64,000 bases of DNA from Paenibacillus sp. PL91 (GTDB taxonomy: Bacteria > Bacillota > Bacilli > Paenibacillales > Paenibacillaceae). Position numbers and translations under genes: made by a program. Positions 1 through 8,781 of the stretch are shown here, piece after piece (position 1 is the first letter of the stretch; each line of letters begins with the position of its first letter). The DNA lies in assembly GCF_012935325.2 (NCBI RefSeq), contig NZ_JABBYG020000022.1, positions 16,430-80,429 of the forward strand, read 5' to 3'. Below the pieces are notes generated by a model that saw only the letters and a list, made by a program, of their open reading frames with translations, was not told where the DNA came from and searched no databases.

Positions 1-156
1 GAGCAGCGACTTTTTAGTAATCATAAGCACGGAATTATGCTCGCTAGCCCGTATAGCGGTAAAAAGACCGGCAATGCCGGCCCCGATAACGATGACATCT
101 TTTTCAATAACTGGCAGCTCACTCAGCTGCACATCAACTAAATATCTAGGAATCAT
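1..156 (-). CDS. nadB: L-aspartate oxidase, N-terminal part (gene runs off the window)
   Basis: The first 52 codons of an FAD-dependent L-aspartate oxidase are visible. The enzyme oxidises aspartate to iminoaspartate, which NadA condenses to quinolinate in de novo NAD synthesis. Seen: a beta strand followed by the dinucleotide-binding motif VIVIGAGIAGL (residues 22-32), as expected at the N-terminus of NadB. The ATG at 156 is preceded by GGAGGAGCC at ideal distance. It lies downstream of nadA on the same strand, so nadA-nadB(-nadC) is the likely operon. The rest of the protein is outside the window, so completeness cannot be judged. Confidence 0.88.
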   Translation of the reverse strand, partial: MIPRYLVDVQLSELPVIEKDVIVIGAGIAGLFTAIRASEHNSVLMITKKSLL

Positions 157-168
157 TATGGCTCCTCC

Positions 169-192
169 AAGCGTAAACGGCAAAAGCCGGCC
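169..192 (-). repeat. Shine-Dalgarno-proximal hairpin, GCCGTTTACGC family (nadB leader)
   Basis: On the minus strand CGGC-TTTT-GCCG forms a four-pair hairpin followed by TTTACGCTT and then the nadB ribosome binding site. The core GCCGTTTACGC recurs before yabP (17882), pth (42193) and, with one change, urtB (33150). Confidence 0.5.
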
Positions 193-289
193 TTAGGCTT
201 CGTTGCTTTCGTTTCGTGTTGAAATATAAGCATAAATTGAAAATGAATATAATTAAGTTCTTATATTTCAAATATAGGAGTAGCGCATA

Positions 290-1228
290 CTACTTCACGA
301 GTAGCATGCGCTCCAAGGACAAACGGGCTTGATCCGCAACATGAGGCGGTACATAAATTTGAGGCTGCATCGTTTCCAAGCATTTCACGAGCTTCTTCAA
401 ATTGTTGACCTTCATGTTCGGGCAAACCAAATATTTAGACGCAAAATGGAATGTTTTCCCTGGGCTGTCCAAACGAAGCTGGTAGCCTGTACCATCCTCT
501 GTGCCTACGATAAACTCCTGGCAATCCGATTCTTTACAATATTTTATGATTGCGGTTGTACTGCCTACAAAATCGCCAAGCTCAACAACCTCCGGACGGC
601 ATTCCGGGTGAACCACAAACTGTGCGTTCGGATATTTCGCTTTCATTTCTTCTACGTCTTTCACCGTGAGCATGTCATGCGTATTGCAGTAGCCTTCCCA
701 AATAATCATTTTCTTGTCCGTGTTCTGCTGTACGTAGTGGCCAAGGTTTTTGTCCGGTACCCAGATGACCTCGTCGCCCTCTACCGAGTTGACAACCTTA
801 ACCGCATTCGCTGATGTACAGCAAATGTCAGTCTCCGCCTTGATTTCTGCAGATGAGTTGATATACGTAACAACCTTTGCATTTGGATGCTGCGCTTTCA
901 GCTTGCGCAAGCCGTCCACGCTTACCATGTCTGCCATCGGGCAGCCGGCACGCTCATCGGGAATGATTACCGTCTTGTTTGGCGCCAAAATTTTCGCGCT
1001 CTCGCCCATGAAGTGAACGCCGCAGAATACGATAACATCGGCATCCGTTTGGGCTGCCTTCTGCGCAAGCAGGAAGGAATCTCCGCGGAAATCTGCTACC
1101 TCTTGAATTTCATCACGTTGATAATAATGAGCTAAAATGATAGCATTCCGTTCTTTCTTCAACTGTAACAACCGTTCACGCAGCTCACGGTTTTGCTCCG
1201 CCTTGCGTTCCAGTGCCAGTGCTTCCAC
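290..1228 (-). CDS. nadA: Quinolinate synthase A
   Basis: Condenses iminoaspartate with dihydroxyacetone phosphate to quinolinate using an oxygen-sensitive [4Fe-4S] cluster. The three expected cysteine contexts are present: FCGVHFMGESAKIL, EGYCNTH and CPNMK near the C-terminus. The open frame extends to 1330, but the GTG at 1228 (reading VEALALERKAEQ) has the strong site AAGAGGAGAGG seven bases upstream, whereas the earlier ATG has none; this gives about 312 residues, normal for the short NadA form. nadB follows after 133 bases on the same strand. Confidence 0.93.
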   Translation of the reverse strand: MEALALERKAEQNRELRERLLQLKKERNAIILAHYYQRDEIQEVADFRGDSFLLAQKAAQTDADVIVFCGVHFMGESAKILAPNKTVIIPDERAGCPMADMVSVDGLRKLKAQHPNAKVVTYINSSAEIKAETDICCTSANAVKVVNSVEGDEVIWVPDKNLGHYVQQNTDKKMIIWEGYCNTHDMLTVKDVEEMKAKYPNAQFVVHPECRPEVVELGDFVGSTTAIIKYCKESDCQEFIVGTEDGTGYQLRLDSPGKTFHFASKYLVCPNMKVNNLKKLVKCLETMQPQIYVPPHVADQARLSLERMLLVK

Positions 1229-1490
1229 AGTAGATCCTCTCCTCTTATGAGGGATGGGGGATAAAGCCCATTCCGTTATACGGTAAGCTGAACTTTGTGA
1301 ATTGATGCACAAACTTAGAAAGTCGCTCACCTATAGTTTAAACCAAAAGGGATAAATTCATTTGATTAAGATTTAATTTACACGTGGTAGATGCTACTGT
1401 CAATGTATTAAAGGCCATTTTCGGGCTGCTTCTTAAAATTAATTAGCAAGCAGGCTATCCAAGGGCAAAGATCAACTTATTTAGGCATTC

Positions 1491-1534
1491 AAAAAATGAA
1501 AAGAGTCTCCATCCATAATGAGATAGAGACCCTT
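1491..1534 (-). terminator. Terminator of the nucleoside transporter operon
   Basis: An 11-pair stem (1503-1532, with G-U pairs) is followed on the minus strand by a T-rich run TTTTCATTTTTT. It lies just after the second permease. The rest of the 1229-1490 interval, upstream of nadA, shows no gene or clear promoter to me. Confidence 0.85.
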
Positions 1535-1548
1535 GCATCTTATAAAAG

Positions 1549-2511
1549 TTACCGCTTAGCGGGATCGTAAGGCTGCCCAAGTGCTGAAGGTGCATTCGAG
1601 CGGCCGACAGCGCCTGCCAGTACGACTAGCGTCAATACGTAAGGCAGCATGTAGAAAAACTCGACCGGAATTTGCTTCGAGAATTCAAACAGCTGTGCAA
1701 AGCTTCTTAGTGCTTGCGCAAGGCCAAAGAACATGGCTGCGCCAACAACGCCTAGCGGGTTCCATTTGCCGAAAATCAGCGCTGCCAGCGCGATAAAGCC
1801 TTGGCCCGAAATCGTATTATGCGCAAAGCTGCTTGTCGTGGTCAGCGTAATCGTTGCGCCGCCAAGACCTGCGAGCGCTCCGCTGAGCAATACGCCGATA
1901 TAACGATATTTCGTAACGCTGATTCCAACCGTGTCTGCCGAGCTAGGATGCTCGCCCACCGCACGAAGCCGTAAGCCAAATGGCGTGCGGAAAAGAACAA
2001 AATAACTGACAGCTGCAAGAATAATGACAATATAGGTTGTCGGATACGCAGTAAATATCGCTTTCCCAAGCAGCGGTATATCCGATAAGAAAGGTATTTT
2101 CATTTTATGAAATACGTTTGCAAGCTGCGGTGTTTGTCCTGAACCATCATATAAGCTTTTTGTTAAGTATAGGGACAAGCCGAGCGAGAAAATGTTAATA
2201 ACGACGCCCACGACCGTTTGATCGGCCCGGAACGTGATCGTGGATACGGCATGCAGCAGTGAAACCAAAACACCATATATGGCTGCCGCTACAAGTCCGA
2301 TCCAAGGCGACGCATTTCCGAGGCCTGCTTGTATCGCATATTCGGTTGCAACCGCAGCAGCGAACGCACCGGATACCATCAAGCCCTCAAGCCCAATATT
2401 GACGACACCTGAACGCTCGGAGTACATTCCCCCGAGTGCTGTAAAGATAAGAGCGGTGGAAAACACGAGAGTTGTATTAATAAGCTGTCCAATGACATCG
2501 ACTACGTTCAT
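1549..2511 (-). CDS. nupQ: Nucleoside ABC transporter, second permease (NupQ-like)
   Basis: Inner-membrane permease of the BmpA-type nucleoside/simple-sugar ABC family (BPD_transp_2). About 320 residues with around nine hydrophobic segments; the block YSERSGVVNIGLEGLM is typical of this permease pair. The open frame continues ten codons upstream, but the ATG at 2511 (MNVVDVIGQ) has AAGGAGG at proper spacing and follows the stop of the first permease by one base, so this start is preferred. It pairs with the upstream permease to form the channel. Substrate (guanosine or other nucleosides) is inferred from the family. Confidence 0.88.
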   Translation of the reverse strand: MNVVDVIGQLINTTLVFSTALIFTALGGMYSERSGVVNIGLEGLMVSGAFAAAVATEYAIQAGLGNASPWIGLVAAAIYGVLVSLLHAVSTITFRADQTVVGVVINIFSLGLSLYLTKSLYDGSGQTPQLANVFHKMKIPFLSDIPLLGKAIFTAYPTTYIVIILAAVSYFVLFRTPFGLRLRAVGEHPSSADTVGISVTKYRYIGVLLSGALAGLGGATITLTTTSSFAHNTISGQGFIALAALIFGKWNPLGVVGAAMFFGLAQALRSFAQLFEFSKQIPVEFFYMLPYVLTLVVLAGAVGRSNAPSALGQPYDPAKR

Positions 2512-2512
2512 T

Positions 2513-3595
2513 TTACACCGCCTCCTTCCGCTTGCTTGCACGTTTATTTAGAAAAGGCTTTAGGAACCACTTCACCAAACCATGCGAAGCAACGAAGAAA
2601 ATAACGGCGCCGATAACGATGCGCACAACTTCGGGCGGAACGCCTGCGCCAAAGCTCATGCCGGCCGAGCCGTAGCTGAGTCCGCCGAACAAGATCGCGC
2701 CAAGCAGTACGCCTATCGGCGTATTGCCGCCAAGCAATGCTACCGCAATGCCATCGAACCCGTATCCCGGTGAAGCAGCCATAACCGTCTGGTTGCCGAA
2801 TACGCCCAAAATTTCAAACACGCCGCCTAGGCCGGCAAATACACCGCTTATGAACATCGATTTAACCATCGTTAATTTAACGTTCATCCCCGCATATAGT
2901 GCTGCATCGGGATTATGTCCTACCGCGCGAAGCTCATAGCCTTGCTTCGTACGCCAAAGCACGATATAGAACACGACGATGCAGATGAGCGCAATGATCG
3001 TTCCCCAGTGCATCCGAGCATTGTCCGTCAATTTGATAAGCCAGTCAATCTTCACCATTGCCGATTCATGAACAGGCATCGATTTCTGCTGACCCTTCTC
3101 AACTAGAAACTTTGCAATAATAAAGTTAGAGAAGAACAAGGCGATCCAATTCAGCATAATGGAAGAAATAACTTCATTAACGCCTCGTTTGGCTTTCAAA
3201 TAACCAGCAATTGCAGCCCATAATCCTCCGAATAGAGCACCCGTAATAATAGCAAGCGGAGCATGGATATACCAAGGCAAGTCCAGCAGCACGCCTATAA
3301 TCGTCGCGCCTGTCATGCCCATTACAAATTGTCCCTCTACCCCGATATTGAAAAGTCCAGTACGGAAAGCGAACGAAACCGCGAGTCCCGTGAAGATCAA
3401 TGGAGTAATCGCCCGAACGGCTTCGCCCATGTTGTAAGGGGTGCTAAAGAGCTTATCCAGCAATGAGCTGTAAGCGAGAATTGGATTGTAGCCTCCTGCT
3501 AACATTGCAATCGCGCCAATCAATAACCCGAGTATGATCGCTACACCGGGAATAAGGATAGATGATTTATTAAATATTTTCTTTAATGTTTCCAT
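2513..3595 (-). CDS. nupP: Nucleoside ABC transporter, first permease (NupP-like)
   Basis: 360-residue polytopic permease of the same family as its downstream neighbour. Seen: N-terminal membrane anchor (residues 13-33), the family motif FRTGLFNIGVEGQF in the first third, and a basic C-terminal tail. Starts five bases after the ATPase gene ends and its stop is one base from the next start, so ATPase and both permeases are translationally linked. Gene order N-O-P-Q matches the B. subtilis guanosine transporter nupNOPQ exactly. Confidence 0.9.
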   Translation of the reverse strand: METLKKIFNKSSILIPGVAIILGLLIGAIAMLAGGYNPILAYSSLLDKLFSTPYNMGEAVRAITPLIFTGLAVSFAFRTGLFNIGVEGQFVMGMTGATIIGVLLDLPWYIHAPLAIITGALFGGLWAAIAGYLKAKRGVNEVISSIMLNWIALFFSNFIIAKFLVEKGQQKSMPVHESAMVKIDWLIKLTDNARMHWGTIIALICIVVFYIVLWRTKQGYELRAVGHNPDAALYAGMNVKLTMVKSMFISGVFAGLGGVFEILGVFGNQTVMAASPGYGFDGIAVALLGGNTPIGVLLGAILFGGLSYGSAGMSFGAGVPPEVVRIVIGAVIFFVASHGLVKWFLKPFLNKRASKRKEAV

Positions 3596-3600
3596 ATACG

Positions 3601-5145
3601 CTATCCTCTCCCCTCTGATGCAGCAACGGCCGACTTATTGCCTGCCATCATCAAACCAAGCTGTTGATCATCCCTGCGCTCAGCGTCAACCTCGCCCATT
3701 AGCTTGCCTTCGTACATGACCGCAATACGATCGGAAAGAGCATAAAGCTCATCAAGCTCGAAGGATACAAGCAAGATCGCCTTACCTTCATTGCGGGCTT
3801 GCACCAGCCGCTTATGCACATATTCAATTGCACCGATATCGAGTCCGCGTGTCGGCTGCACAGCAATAAGCAGATCAGGGTCCTTATGCAGCTCACGTGC
3901 GATAATTGCTTTTTGCTGATTGCCTCCAGAGAGAGCGCGTGCATGAGTATGGATACCTGACGAGCGTACATCAAATTCCGTTACGAGATTGTCGGCCAGC
4001 TTGTCCATTGCATCGTAGTCAATAAACATCGAACGGCCAAATTCCGGCTCAAAGTAAGTATTTAAAATCATATTTTCACTAACCGAGAAATCAAGCACCA
4101 AACCGTGCTTATGCCGATCCTCTGGAATGTGGCCTACGCCTGCAACAGTAATTTGGCGAGGGGAGAGATTCGTCATATCCCGTCCATTCAGCTTCACGCT
4201 GCCGCCATCTAGTTTGCGCATTCCCGTAATCGCGTAAATAAGCTCGCTTTGACCGTTGCCGTCAACGCCGGCAATACCGACAATTTCTCCGGCACGAATG
4301 TTAAAGGTAGTGCCATTCAAGGCATTTTTGCCATGCTCGCCCTTCATTTGCAGATCATCAACCGAAAGAACAACCTTGCCAGGCTCGTTTTTCGTCTTCT
4401 TGACCTCGAAGGATACATCCCTGCCTACCATAAGCTCAGCAAGCTGTTGTTCATTCGTATCCTCTGTACTAACGGTTTTGACAACCTTGCCTCGTCTAAT
4501 AACCGTTACAGAGTCGGCAAGCGCCATAACCTCTTTTAATTTATGCGTTATAATAATAATCGACTTGCCTTCCGCAGCCAAATTGCGAATGATCTCGATC
4601 AACTCTTCAATTTCCTGTACGGTTAGAACGGCTGTCGGCTCATCGAAAATAACGATTTCAGCACCACGGTACAACGTTTTCAAAATTTCAACCCGCTGCT
4701 GCGTGCCTACCGTAATATCTTTAATCCGCGCCTGAGGGTCTACTTTCAGACCATAGCGTTCGGAGATTGCCCGAACCTTCTCATTTGCAAGCTTATAATC
4801 GATTTTCATACCTTTGACAGGTTCATTGCCAAGGACAATATTTTCAGCAACCGTAAAAGGCTGTACCAGCTTGAAATGCTGATGCACCATGCCGATGCCT
4901 AAATCAATAGCTTTTGACGCGCCCTCTATGACGGTCTGCTCGCCATTAATCCAAATTTCACCTTCATCGGGTTGATATAATCCAAATAAAATGTTCATAA
5001 GCGTCGACTTTCCCGCGCCATTCTCACCTAAAAGCGCATGGATTTCGCCTTTTTTTAATTCAAAATTGATGGAATCATTTGCAACCAATCCTGGGAAGCG
5101 TTTCGTAATACCCTTTAATTGCACTGCTGTCAAACTCCGGTCCAT
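3601..5145 (-). CDS. nupO: Nucleoside ABC transporter, double ATPase (NupO-like)
   Basis: Cytoplasmic energy subunit with two fused nucleotide-binding domains. Domain 1 (about residues 5-240): Walker A LLGENGAGKST, Walker B IVIFDEPTAVL, with the degenerate signature TVGTQQRVE. Domain 2 (about 255-500): signature LSGGNQQK and a divergent Walker A (GVDGNGQSE), the usual asymmetry of this family. In-frame ATGs exist at 5154, 5151 and 5145; GGGGAG ends directly at the first, so the third is best spaced. It lies downstream of the binding protein, separated from it by a terminator-like hairpin. Confidence 0.92.
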   Translation of the reverse strand: MDRSLTAVQLKGITKRFPGLVANDSINFELKKGEIHALLGENGAGKSTLMNILFGLYQPDEGEIWINGEQTVIEGASKAIDLGIGMVHQHFKLVQPFTVAENIVLGNEPVKGMKIDYKLANEKVRAISERYGLKVDPQARIKDITVGTQQRVEILKTLYRGAEIVIFDEPTAVLTVQEIEELIEIIRNLAAEGKSIIIITHKLKEVMALADSVTVIRRGKVVKTVSTEDTNEQQLAELMVGRDVSFEVKKTKNEPGKVVLSVDDLQMKGEHGKNALNGTTFNIRAGEIVGIAGVDGNGQSELIYAITGMRKLDGGSVKLNGRDMTNLSPRQITVAGVGHIPEDRHKHGLVLDFSVSENMILNTYFEPEFGRSMFIDYDAMDKLADNLVTEFDVRSSGIHTHARALSGGNQQKAIIARELHKDPDLLIAVQPTRGLDIGAIEYVHKRLVQARNEGKAILLVSFELDELYALSDRIAVMYEGKLMGEVDAERRDDQQLGLMMAGNKSAVAASEGRG

Positions 5146-5185
5146 TCTCATCATCTCCCCGGTTTTCTAACACTGACTAACCAGC

Positions 5186-5221
5186 CTAAAAAAAGAACAA
5201 AGACCGGCCGAAGCCGGTCTT
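5186..5221 (-). terminator. Intra-operon terminator/attenuator after the binding-protein gene
   Basis: Perfect stem AAGACCGGC / GCCGGTCTT with a TTCG tetraloop on the minus strand followed by TTTGTTCTTTTTTT. It stands between nupN and nupO, which otherwise look co-transcribed. Leaky termination here would give more binding protein than membrane complex, a common arrangement in ABC operons. Confidence 0.88.
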
Positions 5222-5276
5222 GTCTGATACATCGACAAACGATCCTCAAACAAAGGATACCTTTGAATAAAGGAAA

Positions 5277-6329
5277 CTATTCAGTCGGTACCTTAATTTC
5301 GCCGCTAACGATTTTTGCTTTATATTCATCTACTTTTGCAAGTACATCAGCAGGAACGTTCTTGCTTGTCGCTGGCAAGCCTACTGCATCGTCCTTCAAA
5401 CCAAGCTCTTGCGTCGTTCCGCCAGCAAAGTTGCCTGCAATCAGATCTTTAGAAACTTTATGAACCGCTGCATCTACGCCCTTCATCATCGATGTAAGCG
5501 TAATTTCATCGCCAAACTCAAGCGATTGGTCTTTGTCTACGCCGATAACCCAAACGTCATCTCCGTTATCTTTACGAGCTTTTGCTTCATTGAATACGCC
5601 ATTGCCTGTAGCGCCAGCAGCGTGGAAAATAATATCAATGCCAGAATCATACATAGTTGCTGCTGACAATTTACCAAGGTCAGGCTTACCGAAGTCGCCA
5701 GTATACTCAGCTTTTATTGTCGCATCTGGCTTAACTGCTTTTACGCCCGCTGCGAAGCCTGCTTCAAAACGTTTGATAACCGGAATTTCCATACCGCCTA
5801 CAAAACCGATTTTGTTTGTTTTGGTCATAAGACCTGCAACAACACCTACAAGGAAAGAGCCTTCATGCTCAGCGAAAGTGATCGAAGCAACGTTTGGCGC
5901 TTCAATTACGCTGTCAATAACCGCCAGCTTTGCATCAGGATTCTCTTTTGCCACTTTGCTAAGCGCGTCATTGAACAAGAAGCCAATACCCCAAGTCAGG
6001 TTGTAGCCTTCTTTAACGAAGCTGTTTAGGTTCGGCTCCATGTCTGCTTCGCCTTTGCTTTCCAAGAACTTTGTTGCTGCGCCTGTTTCAGCTGTTACTT
6101 TCTGTAGAGCTTCCCATGCGCTCTGGTTAAAGGATTTGTCATGTACGCCGCCGACGTCAGTAACCATACCGATTTTAAAATCTTTACCCGTACCGTCGGA
6201 TTCTACTTTGGCACCTTCATTTGTGTTTGTGCCTGCGCCGCCCTCATTGTTATTCTTCGCTCCGCAAGCTGACAACACTAGTGTCAAAGCGATCATCATA
6301 ACGAGCATAAAGCTAAATGTTTTTTTCAT
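5277..6329 (-). CDS. nupN: Nucleoside-binding lipoprotein of the BMP family (NupN-like)
   Basis: Extracellular substrate-binding lipoprotein, 350 residues. Seen: a signal peptide ending in the lipobox LSAC with the modified cysteine at residue 22, a Gly/Asn-rich linker, then the BMP-domain landmarks VTDVGGVHDKSFNQSAWEAL and AHEGSFLVGVVAG-like segment (AEHEGSFLVGVVAGLMT). The ATG at 6329 has GGGAGAGAA upstream. It heads the operon and is controlled by the promoter and operators at 6420-6600. Ligand class (purine nucleosides) is inferred from family and from nearby PurR and GlnR boxes. Confidence 0.92.
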   Translation of the reverse strand: MKKTFSFMLVMMIALTLVLSACGAKNNNEGGAGTNTNEGAKVESDGTGKDFKIGMVTDVGGVHDKSFNQSAWEALQKVTAETGAATKFLESKGEADMEPNLNSFVKEGYNLTWGIGFLFNDALSKVAKENPDAKLAVIDSVIEAPNVASITFAEHEGSFLVGVVAGLMTKTNKIGFVGGMEIPVIKRFEAGFAAGVKAVKPDATIKAEYTGDFGKPDLGKLSAATMYDSGIDIIFHAAGATGNGVFNEAKARKDNGDDVWVIGVDKDQSLEFGDEITLTSMMKGVDAAVHKVSKDLIAGNFAGGTTQELGLKDDAVGLPATSKNVPADVLAKVDEYKAKIVSGEIKVPTE

Positions 6330-6419
6330 GCGTGTTCTCTCCCTTGCTCAAATTTAGGTAAAGCCGTGCAACCCCTGATTACTTTCTTATTCTTGCTGTT
6401 TCTGGCCGCTATTATTTCA

Positions 6420-6447
6420 TTATAGTTACAAAAAAATTTACGTCAAT
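6420..6447 (-). promoter_or_regulatory. Sigma-A promoter P1 of the nucleoside transporter operon
   Basis: Minus strand reads TTGACG - 16 bases - TATAAT, close to full consensus. The start point would be near 6413, leaving an 84-base leader before nupN. Confidence 0.75.
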
Positions 6448-6455
6448 GATTCTGT

Positions 6456-6472
6456 GTTAGGTTATATAACAT
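6456..6472. promoter_or_regulatory. GlnR/TnrA box of the nucleoside transporter operon
   Basis: TGTTAGGTTATATAACA matches TGTNA-N7-TNACA at all eight fixed positions. Its centre is about 51 bases upstream of the predicted P1 start and 8 bases upstream of the -35 box, the position used for activation by TnrA in Bacillus. Confidence 0.7.
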
Positions 6473-6587
6473 TAAATCACTGATAAGGATTTTGCGTAAC
6501 ATATATGTAACATTTTGGCCGAAAAAGGTAAACCTTCATGTAAGATTCTCTATTTTATGTTTAAGGTTTATACCCGTATTATAGGCT

Positions 6588-6600
6588 AAATCCGAACATT
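6588..6600. promoter_or_regulatory. PurR box upstream of the nucleoside transporter operon
   Basis: AAATCCGAACATT fits the PurBox consensus AWWWCCGAACWWT completely. A weaker inverted partner (AAGGTTTAT, around 6563-6571) lies roughly 17 bases away. A minus-strand TATAAT at 6578-6583, with only a weak -35 (TTTATT), suggests a second promoter that PurR would cover. Confidence 0.55.
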
Positions 6601-6603
6601 AAT

Positions 6604-6654
6604 AAAGAAAAAAATAGTCGTCCTGCTACTTGTAAAGAGTAGCAGGACGACTAT
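6604..6654 (-). terminator. Terminator of ftsH
   Basis: Perfect 17-pair stem (6614-6630 with 6638-6654) and a seven-base loop, followed on the minus strand by TTTTTTTCTTT. It directly follows ftsH and abuts the upstream edge of the nup control region. Confidence 0.95.
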
Positions 6655-6676
6655 AGGCAACCTTTAATAGTAAAAT

Positions 6677-8683
6677 CTACTCGGTCTTATCCGGATCTTC
6701 CGGGTTGTCTCGCTTCTCGAGGGAAGGAGCTTTAATCTCATCCTGCTCACGAGTTTGAATGCGTACCTTCACATCGCCAACTGTCTCAACGATTGGTTCT
6801 ACAGTTGACTCAGTTGCGGGTGCCGCTCCGTCAGACGACGGGCCGCCCTCCAAAGCCAAAGAACCGGTCTCAACCAAACGTTTAATTTGCTCGAGTTCAA
6901 GCGTTTCTTCGCTAAGCAGCGTTTGAGCAATCAAATGCATTTCCTTGCTCTTCTCTGACAATAGCTTCTTCGCACGATCGTAACAGCCAGTTATAATGGA
7001 TTGCATCTCTTGGTCAATCTCGTAGGCAATCGCATCGGAGTAGTTCTGTTCATGGCCGATATCGCGGCCTAGGAATACTTGGCCTTGCGAGCTGCCGAAT
7101 TGCATCGGTCCAAGCTTATCGCTCATACCGTATTCCATAATCATCGCACGCACGATACTGGTCGCTTGTTTAAAGTCGCTGTATGCGCCCGTTCCGATTT
7201 CACCAATAAATAGTTCTTCCGCTACGCGCCCTGCGAGAAGGCCCGTAATTTTATCAAGAAGCTCCTGCTTCGTTACAAGCATACGATCTTCCTTCGGCAG
7301 CATAATGACGTATCCGCCAGCGCGGCCGCGAGGAATAATCGTAACCTTGTGGACCATATCCGCATGCTCCAAGAAGTAGCCTGCAATGGTATGTCCCGCC
7401 TCATGGTAAGCAACAATCCGTTTCTCGCGATCACTGACAACACGGCTCTTCTTCTCCGTACCGACGATAATCCGATCAATCGCATCATCAACCTCAACCA
7501 TTGCGATATCCTTTTTATTGCGACGAGCAGCTAGAAGCGCTGCTTCATTGAGCAAGTTCTCGAGATCAGCACCGCTGAAGCCAGTCGTGCGCTTCGCGAT
7601 AACTTCAAGCTTAACGTCCTTCGCAAGCGGTTTGTTGCGTGCATGTACTTTAAGAACCGCTTCACGGCCTTTCACGTCTGGACGATCAACCGTAATTTGA
7701 CGGTCAAAACGGCCCGGGCGAAGAAGTGCCGGATCAAGAATATCCGGACGGTTCGTTGCAGCAATAATAATAATGCCTTCGTTAGCGCCAAAGCCGTCCA
7801 TTTCAACGAGCAATTGGTTGAGTGTTTGCTCACGCTCATCATGACCGCCGCCAAGACCGGCGCCGCGTTGACGACCTACAGCATCAATCTCATCGATAAA
7901 AATGATACATGGAGCGTTTTTCTTCGCATTCTCGAACAAGTCACGCACACGGGATGCGCCGACACCGACAAACATCTCCACGAAGTCGGAACCGGAAATG
8001 CTGAAGAACGGTACGCCTGCTTCCCCTGCTACTGCACGAGCAAGCAACGTTTTACCTGTACCCGGAGGACCAACGAGCAATACGCCCTTCGGTATGCGAG
8101 CGCCTACCAGGTTGAATTTGCGCGGATCCTTCAAGAAGTCTACAACCTCAACGAGCTCTTGCTTCTCCTCGTCTGCGCCAGCGACATCTTCAAATGTAAT
8201 CCGCTTCTTCTCATTATCATAAAGCCGCGCTTTGCTCTTGCCAAAGTTCATCACTTTGCCGCCGCCGCCCTGAGCTTGATTCATCAAGAAGAAGAACAGG
8301 ACAAAGATAATGACAAACGGGATGATGGAAGTGAGGAATGTAAGCCAAATGCTTGGCTGGTCCATTTCCTTGCTTTCAAGCTGAAACCCGAACTGCTCCT
8401 GCCATGCGAGGATCTTCTCCTCCGCTTTGACGCTGACCCTAGATACAAATTGGTCGCTTTCCGCGCCTGCAGGCTTTGTATTATATTTACCAGAAACAAA
8501 ATAAGTTTGATTCTCATACTTAACACTCAGTTCTTTCACATTGCCTGATTCAACTGCAGCACGTAGCTCGTCATATCGCAATCCAACTGTCGTGTCATTT
8601 TGGCTGCTGATAAATTGAAAAATCCCAACGGTCACCAAAAAGATAATTAAATAAAAACCAGTATTACGGATGATCCGATTCAT
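6677..8683 (-). CDS. ftsH: ATP-dependent zinc metalloprotease FtsH
   Basis: Membrane-anchored AAA+ protease that degrades misfolded membrane proteins and regulators such as Spo0A-pathway inhibitors. About 668 residues: N-terminal membrane helix (about 8-27), extracytoplasmic domain, second helix (about 114-136), AAA module with Walker A GPPGTGKT and Walker B CIIFIDEIDAVG, second region of homology RPGRFDRQ, zinc motif HEAGH, and an acidic disordered tail. The frame has a TTG two codons earlier, but GAGGAGG is spaced six bases from the ATG at 8683. Follows hpt on the same strand, as in B. subtilis. Confidence 0.96.
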   Translation of the reverse strand: MNRIIRNTGFYLIIFLVTVGIFQFISSQNDTTVGLRYDELRAAVESGNVKELSVKYENQTYFVSGKYNTKPAGAESDQFVSRVSVKAEEKILAWQEQFGFQLESKEMDQPSIWLTFLTSIIPFVIIFVLFFFLMNQAQGGGGKVMNFGKSKARLYDNEKKRITFEDVAGADEEKQELVEVVDFLKDPRKFNLVGARIPKGVLLVGPPGTGKTLLARAVAGEAGVPFFSISGSDFVEMFVGVGASRVRDLFENAKKNAPCIIFIDEIDAVGRQRGAGLGGGHDEREQTLNQLLVEMDGFGANEGIIIIAATNRPDILDPALLRPGRFDRQITVDRPDVKGREAVLKVHARNKPLAKDVKLEVIAKRTTGFSGADLENLLNEAALLAARRNKKDIAMVEVDDAIDRIIVGTEKKSRVVSDREKRIVAYHEAGHTIAGYFLEHADMVHKVTIIPRGRAGGYVIMLPKEDRMLVTKQELLDKITGLLAGRVAEELFIGEIGTGAYSDFKQATSIVRAMIMEYGMSDKLGPMQFGSSQGQVFLGRDIGHEQNYSDAIAYEIDQEMQSIITGCYDRAKKLLSEKSKEMHLIAQTLLSEETLELEQIKRLVETGSLALEGGPSSDGAAPATESTVEPIVETVGDVKVRIQTREQDEIKAPSLEKRDNPEDPDKTE

Positions 8684-8781
8684 CCCCAACCTCCTCTCAG
8701 ACGCTTAAAATATTTTACCATAGCATGACTTTCCATAACAATAGAGGTGTACGGAGAAGGGCATGTACGGGTGAATCGCTA

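Noticed and set aside
6330..6419. Purine riboswitch in the nup leader
   Set aside because: The 84-base leader lacks the conserved loop sequences of the purine aptamer.
7643..8548. Long plus-strand open frame (301 codons) opposite ftsH
   Set aside because: Exactly antisense to the conserved AAA domain of ftsH, no RBS, Cys-rich composition typical of an antisense frame.
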